This document shows positions 60,117 through 64,000 of a stretch of DNA of 64,000 nucleotides, piece after piece. The DNA is from RHKX01 sp046330285 (GTDB lineage Bacteria > Actinomycetota > Thermoleophilia > Solirubrobacterales > 70-9): assembly GCA_046330285.1 (NCBI GenBank), contig JAXLSX010000005.1:62001-126000 (forward strand), written 5' to 3'. Each line of letters begins with the position of its first letter. The first letter of the stretch is position 1. The notes under the pieces are model-generated. The model had not been told where the DNA came from. It did no database searches and worked only from the letters and a program-made list of their open reading frames with translations. The translations under genes and the position numbers were made by a program.

Positions 60117-61182
60117 CCCGGCCGGCCTCGACGCCCTCGAGGGTCGCGACGACGAGCTCGCCGATCCGGTCGAGGTCGTAGCCGCCCTCCTGGATGACGG
60201 CGGTTGGGAGCTCGAGGTCGCCGAGCAGCTCGCCGGCGGCGCGATAGCCGTCGGTGCTCACCTCGAGCGGGCTCTCGGGATCGCCGCCGGCCGCGTCGAC
60301 GCCGAGCGCGACGACGAGGCCGCGCACGCCGGCAGAGCGGGCGAACCCGCATAGCTCCGCGACCGCCTCCAGCCACGGCCCGTCGCCGCTGCCCGGCGCC
60401 AGCGGCAGGTTCAGGTTTGCGCCCTCCCCGTCGCCGGCCCCGCGCTCGCCGGCGAAGCCGAGGAAGTGGGGGAACCAGCCGGCGCCGGGGTCGACGTGGA
60501 CCGACCCCGTCGCGACCGTGCCGTCCGACCAGAAGATCGACTGGGCGCCGTTGCCGTGATGAGCGTCGATGTCGAGGATCGCCACCGGCCCGTCGAGCGC
60601 GTCGCGCATCCGTCCCGCTGCCGCCGCGGAGTTATTCAGGTAGCAGGAGCCGCCGTATGCGTCGCGCGTCCCGTGGTGTCCCGGCGGCCGGCAGCAGGCG
60701 TAGGCGGTGCCGCGGGTCGCGGCGAGCGCCGCCGCGGTCACGGCGGTGTCGAGGGCACCCCGCGCCGCGTGCCAGGTCCCCGGTCCGATCAGCGTCATCG
60801 TGTCGAAGCACCACCGGCCGGCGCGGGCGGTGACGGCGGCGGGCACGGGGATGGCCAGATCACCGACCAGGCCGGGGTGGGGGAAGAGGTAGGGGACGAC
60901 GCGGTCCTGGCCGGGGTCCTCGGTCATCCCCGACTCCTCCCACTGTCCCCAGGCGTCCCGCAGCCAGTCGATCATCTCCGGGTCGTGGAACCGCAGGGCG
61001 ACCTCGTCCGGGACGCCCTCGCTCGGTACGAAGCGCGCACCGGCGGCGCCGACAGCCTCGATGATCCGCTCGATCCGCTCCGGCACCTCCGTTCCCGGCG
61101 TCCGCACCCCGACCCAGATCTCGCCGCCGGGCTCGTGGAGCCGATGACAGCGGTCGTGGACGACGGGGATCGAGAGGGGCAT
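60109..61182 (-). CDS. Histone-deacetylase-family amidohydrolase
   Basis: A 357-aa class II HDAC-like protein: CRPPGHHGTRDAYGG with the catalytic His-His, ILDIDAHHGNGAQSIF with zinc ligands Asp and His, and a late EGGYDLDRI with the catalytic-loop Gly-Gly-Tyr. Bacterial members deacetylate polyamines, acetoin-utilisation targets or protein lysines; the target is unknown. It is divergent from the TfoX-N gene, 31 bp apart. Confidence 0.9.
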   Translation of the reverse strand: MPLSIPVVHDRCHRLHEPGGEIWVGVRTPGTEVPERIERIIEAVGAAGARFVPSEGVPDEVALRFHDPEMIDWLRDAWGQWEESGMTEDPGQDRVVPYLFPHPGLVGDLAIPVPAAVTARAGRWCFDTMTLIGPGTWHAARGALDTAVTAAALAATRGTAYACCRPPGHHGTRDAYGGSCYLNNSAAAAGRMRDALDGPVAILDIDAHHGNGAQSIFWSDGTVATGSVHVDPGAGWFPHFLGFAGERGAGDGEGANLNLPLAPGSGDGPWLEAVAELCGFARSAGVRGLVVALGVDAAGGDPESPLEVSTDGYRAAGELLGDLELPTAVIQEGGYDLDRIGELVVATLEGVEAGRAT

Positions 61183-61200
61183 GGGCGGGTTCGTATCAGG

Positions 61201-61206
61201 CATGAT
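61201..61206 (+). promoter_or_regulatory. -10 box CATGAT, leaderless start of the TfoX-N gene
   Basis: CATGAT, seven bases (CGCGACC), GTG at 61214. It favours this GTG over upstream starts that lie in the promoter. Confidence 0.45.
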
Positions 61207-61213
61207 CGCGACC

Positions 61214-61546
61214 GTGGCGTACGACGAGGAACTCGCGTTTCGAATTCGGGCGATGCTCGACGACGCGGACGGACTGACGGAGCGGGCGATGTTCGGCGGG
61301 CTCGCCTTCCTTCTCGACGGCAACATGGCGATCGTCGTCAGCGGGAGGGGCGGGCTGATGGCGCGGGTCGACCGGGACGAGGGCGAGGCGTTGCTCGCGG
61401 AGCCCGGCGTCGCGCCGTTCGAGATGCGCGGCAAGCCGATGGCGGGCTGGCTGCGCGTCGACGCCGGTGCGGTCGAAGAGGACGCCGATCTGCGCCCGTG
61501 GGTCGAGCGCTGCGTCGCCTTCACTCGCACGCTGCCCCCGAAGTAG
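61214..61546 (+). CDS. TfoX N-terminal-domain protein
   Basis: A 110-aa protein with the TfoX_N fold alone: AYDEELAFRIRAML start (the family's usual first residues), ERAMFGGLAFLLDGNMAIVVS, and the closing AVEEDADLRPWVERCVAFTRTLPPK. Widespread in actinobacteria; no competence role is established for such short forms. Confidence 0.87.
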   Translation: MAYDEELAFRIRAMLDDADGLTERAMFGGLAFLLDGNMAIVVSGRGGLMARVDRDEGEALLAEPGVAPFEMRGKPMAGWLRVDAGAVEEDADLRPWVERCVAFTRTLPPK

Positions 61547-61565
61547 CCGATTCTCGGTTCCCCCC

Positions 61566-61610
61566 TTGACAGGCGGGACTGCGGGCGCATAGGTTCTTAA
61601 CGATCGTTCA
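61566..61610 (+). promoter_or_regulatory. Promoter and TetR-type operator of the kdd-kce operon
   Basis: -35 TTGACA (61566-61571), 18-bp spacer, -10 TAGGTT (61590-61595). The palindrome TTAACGATCGTTCA (61597-61610; perfect core AACGATCGTT) covers the expected start of transcription and ends one base before the TTG start codon. A TetR-family gene closes the operon, so autorepression is likely. Confidence 0.68.
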
Positions 61611-61611
61611 T

Positions 61612-62643
61612 TTGACTACGGAGACCGCGAACGACATCAGGGAGGACCTCGGGGCCGGGAGGGTCATCGCGCCGGCGCGCGCGCTCCCGCAGCCGGCCGA
61701 GCGGCTCGATGCCGGGCCGCCGGTCCGCTCCCGCGAGTTCGAGCTGGCGGTCGAGCGGCTCTGCCTCGACTCGACCTCGTTCCGGAACATCCGCGAGGGC
61801 GCCGGTGCCGATCCGGTCGCGATGGGCGAGCGGATCGCGGCGATCGTCGCCGAGCGCGGCAAGATGCACAACCCCGAGACCGACTCCGGCGGCGTCCTCC
61901 TCGGCACCGTGACCGCCGTCGGCGACCGCTTCGACGACCCGCCACCGATCGGCTCCCGGATCGTCACCCTGGCCTCGCTGACGCTTACCCCGCTCCGGCT
62001 CGACGCGGTGACCGGCGTCGATCCCGACTCCGCCCAGGTCGAGGTCGACGGCACCGCCTACGTCTGCGCCAGCGCTCCCTGGGGCCCGTTGCCCGACGAC
62101 GTCCCGGTCGATCGCGCCATCGAGCTCTACGACGTCTACGGCGCCGGATCGCACACGCGCGACCTCGCGCCCAAGCGGGGTGGGACCGTCTGCGTCCTCG
62201 GCGCCGGCCACGCGGGCAAGCTCGCCCTCGCCGCCGCCCGCGACGCCGCTCCGGAGGCGACCCTCGTCGCCCTCGACGTCGACGCCGCCGCCGTCGACCG
62301 GGTCACCTCGCTCGGACTCTCCGACATCGGCGTCGTCGCCGACCTCCGCGACCCGCTCGGCGCCCTCGACGCGGTCGCCGCGGCGGGAGCCGGCCCGGCG
62401 GACCTGACCGTGGTCGTCGTCAACGCCACCGGTTGCGAGCCGACGGCGATCGTCCTCACGGCGCCGGGCGGGACCGTCCTCTTCTACTCGATGGCGACGA
62501 ACTTCCAGACCGCCGCGCTGACCGCCGACGGCCAGTCGCAGGACATCACGATGATCGTCGGCAACGGCTTCGCCCCCGACACCGGCGCCTACGCGCTCGA
62601 TCTCTACCGGCGGATGCCGGCGTTGCGAGAGGCGTTCGGATGA
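61612..62643 (+). CDS. kdd: L-erythro-3,5-diaminohexanoate dehydrogenase
   Basis: A 343-aa NAD(P)-dependent enzyme that deaminates 3,5-diaminohexanoate to 3-keto-5-aminohexanoate in lysine fermentation. Family features are LPQPAERLD near the N-terminus, GKMHNPETDSGGVLLGTV (about 84-101), ASLTLTPLRLD, and a Rossmann site VCVLGAGHAGKLALAAARDA (about 194-213). TTG start directly after the operator palindrome, no Shine-Dalgarno, so a nearly leaderless message. It overlaps the next gene by ATGA. Upstream pathway steps (lysine aminomutases) are not in the window. Confidence 0.87.
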   Translation: MTTETANDIREDLGAGRVIAPARALPQPAERLDAGPPVRSREFELAVERLCLDSTSFRNIREGAGADPVAMGERIAAIVAERGKMHNPETDSGGVLLGTVTAVGDRFDDPPPIGSRIVTLASLTLTPLRLDAVTGVDPDSAQVEVDGTAYVCASAPWGPLPDDVPVDRAIELYDVYGAGSHTRDLAPKRGGTVCVLGAGHAGKLALAAARDAAPEATLVALDVDAAAVDRVTSLGLSDIGVVADLRDPLGALDAVAAAGAGPADLTVVVVNATGCEPTAIVLTAPGGTVLFYSMATNFQTAALTADGQSQDITMIVGNGFAPDTGAYALDLYRRMPALREAFG

Positions 62644-63038
62644 GCGACGGCGCCTACCGGGTGCAGACCCGCTGGCAGGACCTCGACGGCCTCGGCCACG
62701 TCAACCACGCGGTCGTCTTCACCTACCTGGAGGAGGGCCGCGACGCCTTCCTGCGCGAGCACGGGATCGGCCGCGAGGAGTATGTGGTCGGTCGCTGCGC
62801 CGTCGAGTTCCGGGGCGAGATCGCACCCGGGCACGAGGCCGTCACGGTCGAGTGCGGCGTCCTCGAGCTCGGCACCAAGAGCGTCCGCACCGCCGAGCGG
62901 ATCCGCGACGCCGCCGGCGAGGCCGTCGTCGAGGCCGAGTTCGGACTCGTCCTCTGGGACCCGGTGGCACGAGCCACACGGGCGATTACCGACGCCGAGC
63001 GGGCGTCGCTGAGCCGATCGGAGGTGGTGCGCGGATGA
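62640..63038 (+). CDS. Hotdog-fold acyl-CoA thioesterase or 3-aminobutyryl-CoA ammonia-lyase
   Basis: A 132-aa 4HBT-type hotdog protein: RWQDLDGLGHVNHAVVFTYLEEGR contains the thioesterase pattern DxDxxGHVN with the catalytic Asp. By sequence it is a thioesterase. In the kdd-kce pathway the step needing a small CoA-ester enzyme is 3-aminobutyryl-CoA ammonia-lyase (kal), and related ammonia-lyases share the hotdog fold, so that role is possible. ATGA overlaps at both ends show tight coupling to kdd and kce. Confidence 0.85.
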   Translation: MSDGAYRVQTRWQDLDGLGHVNHAVVFTYLEEGRDAFLREHGIGREEYVVGRCAVEFRGEIAPGHEAVTVECGVLELGTKSVRTAERIRDAAGEAVVEAEFGLVLWDPVARATRAITDAERASLSRSEVVRG

Positions 63039-63865
63039 GCGCATGGAACGAGAACCCCGTCGTCGTCACCTGCGCCATCACCGGCGCCGACGTCTTCCGG
63101 GAGAACAACCCGAACATCCCGTACACGACGAAGGAGATCGCCGACTCGGCGATCGGGGCCGCGGCAGCGGGAGCGACCATCGCTCACCTCCACGTCCGCG
63201 AGGACGACGGCACTCCGAGCGGCCGCCCGGAGCTGTTCGTCGACGTGATCGACAGGATCCGGGCCGAGTGCGACATCCTCACGATGGTCTCCACGGGCGG
63301 CTCGAACGACATGACGATCGAGGAGCGGACCACCGGCCTCGAGGCGAAGCCGGACATCTCGGGCGTCGAGTCGGGGTCGATGAATTTCGGCGATGAGACC
63401 TTCATCACTCCGCCGCCGGCCGGCCGGGGGATCGTCGAGCGCGCCCGCAGCCAGGGCATCGCGCTCGAGGTCGAAGTCTTCGACGTCGGCCACGTCGTCT
63501 CCGCGGTCCGCTGGCTCGAGCAGGGCATCATCGAGGGCCCGATGACGATCAACCTCGTCTTCGGCGTCCCCGGCGGCATCGACGCCTCGCCCGAGGCGCT
63601 CGACGCGATGCTGAGGCCGCTGCCGCCGGAGACGTTCTGGACCGTCACCTGCATCGGTCGCCACCACCAGCGGATGATGGCGCTGGCATTGCTCCGCGGT
63701 GCGCCGGGCATCAGGACCGGTCTCGAGGACGTCGCCTACATCAGCCGCGGCGTTCACGCGCCCTCCAACGCGGCGCTCGTCGAGATGGCCGTCGATCTCT
63801 CGCGGACGCTTGGCCGCGAGGTCGCCACCCAGGCGCAGACGAAGGAGCTGCTCGGGCTTGCCTGA
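63035..63865 (+). CDS. kce: 3-keto-5-aminohexanoate cleavage enzyme (BKACE family)
   Basis: A 276-aa zinc-dependent beta-keto acid cleavage enzyme that condenses the keto acid with acetyl-CoA to give 3-aminobutyryl-CoA and acetoacetate. Visible features: VTCAITGADV start, zinc ligands in AHLHVRE (His51, His53), MVSTGGSND, SGSMNFGDE and the FGVPGG loop. BKACE members vary in substrate, but the adjacent kdd supports the lysine-pathway reaction. The start overlaps the hotdog stop (ATGA). Confidence 0.88.
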   Translation: MSAWNENPVVVTCAITGADVFRENNPNIPYTTKEIADSAIGAAAAGATIAHLHVREDDGTPSGRPELFVDVIDRIRAECDILTMVSTGGSNDMTIEERTTGLEAKPDISGVESGSMNFGDETFITPPPAGRGIVERARSQGIALEVEVFDVGHVVSAVRWLEQGIIEGPMTINLVFGVPGGIDASPEALDAMLRPLPPETFWTVTCIGRHHQRMMALALLRGAPGIRTGLEDVAYISRGVHAPSNAALVEMAVDLSRTLGREVATQAQTKELLGLA

Positions 63866-64000
63866 GCCGGCCGAGATCGCCGCGTCCGCGCCGCGCCGCG
63901 GGCCCGAGACCCGGGAGGCCATCGACCGGGCCGCCGTCGAGCTCTTCGCCGAGCTCGGCTATCACGCGACTTCGATGCGGGCGCTCGCCGCCGCGGCCGC
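63858..64000 (+). CDS. TetR-family regulator, 5' part
   Basis: The first 47 codons of a TetR regulator that runs off the window: RGPETREAIDRAAVELFAELGYHATSMRALAAAA is the standard first two helices and HTH start. TTG 63858 overlaps the kce stop and is the likely start. It probably binds the palindrome ahead of kdd and senses a CoA ester or amine intermediate. Confidence 0.85.
   Translation, partial: MPEPAEIAASAPRRGPETREAIDRAAVELFAELGYHATSMRALAAAA

Noticed and set aside
1..64000. CRISPR array, insertion sequences, rRNA or complete tRNA genes
   Set aside because: No regular spacer-repeat pattern, transposase frames, rRNA stretches or cloverleafs were found by reading; weak tRNAs could be missed without a covariance search.

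Overview
The window is high-GC chromosomal DNA, about 70% G+C by eye outside the first 18 kb. The gene content points to an actinobacterium, most likely class Thermoleophilia (Solirubrobacterales-like). Pointers are a secreted collagen-repeat protein with the start typical of that group, many GTG/TTG starts, ATGA/GTGA overlaps between operon genes, and many start codons that sit 6-8 bases after a -10 box with no Shine-Dalgarno (leaderless genes). The taxonomy is inference; no rRNA or tRNA gene was found.

Layout. (1) 1-1017: the 3' end of a formylglycine-generating enzyme gene and a small membrane protein. (2) 1034-18395: a lower-GC, about 17.3-kb putative integrative element. A large serine recombinase lies at its left end, and 53-bp direct repeats (50/53 identical) lie at both ends, with a third degenerate copy at 17.1 kb. 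It carries an integrase/AAA+ ATPase operon, an XRE regulator, a DUF429 protein, and a probable phage-defence block: a large Eco57I-like adenine methyltransferase, a PLD-nuclease/SNF2-helicase fusion, a SIR2-like protein and a possible AbiU2/HEPN-like protein. A uracil-DNA-glycosylase-like protein and several unknowns complete it. (3) 18.4-36.3 kb: mostly secreted and redox housekeeping genes: collagen-like protein, thioredoxin-reductase-like flavoprotein, a ribosome hibernation factor with a doubled C-terminal domain, a short-chain dehydrogenase, a PHM-like copper monooxygenase fused to a cupredoxin, a sulfatase broken by a one-base frameshift, a Baeyer-Villiger-type monooxygenase, a penicillin-acylase-family enzyme, a phosphate transporter pair and SixA. 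(4) 36.3-48.5 kb: a one-carbon/C3 redox region. An NAD-type formate dehydrogenase with a formate channel runs leftward. PEP synthase, pyruvate:ferredoxin oxidoreductase (porGAB) and a flavoprotein-ferredoxin fusion run rightward as one tight operon. (5) 48.5-61.5 kb: the second PHM-cupredoxin paralogue coupled to an S15/CocE hydrolase, an MMPL exporter, a VOC protein, DegV, a DHA2 transporter, a HAD phosphatase, an M20 peptidase, a histone-deacetylase-family enzyme and a TfoX-N protein. (6) 61.5-64 kb: a tight kdd-hotdog-kce-TetR operon for 3,5-diaminohexanoate (lysine) breakdown, with a good promoter overlapped by a TetR-type palindrome. The TetR gene runs off the end.

How parts fit. FGE at the left edge can activate the CxPSR sulfatase 25 kb away, if that gene is intact. 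Formate dehydrogenase, PEP synthase and POR together can link formate/CO2, pyruvate and PEP pools. The most unusual items are the methylase plus PLD-helicase plus SIR2 island and the pair of PHM-like/cupredoxin fusion proteins.
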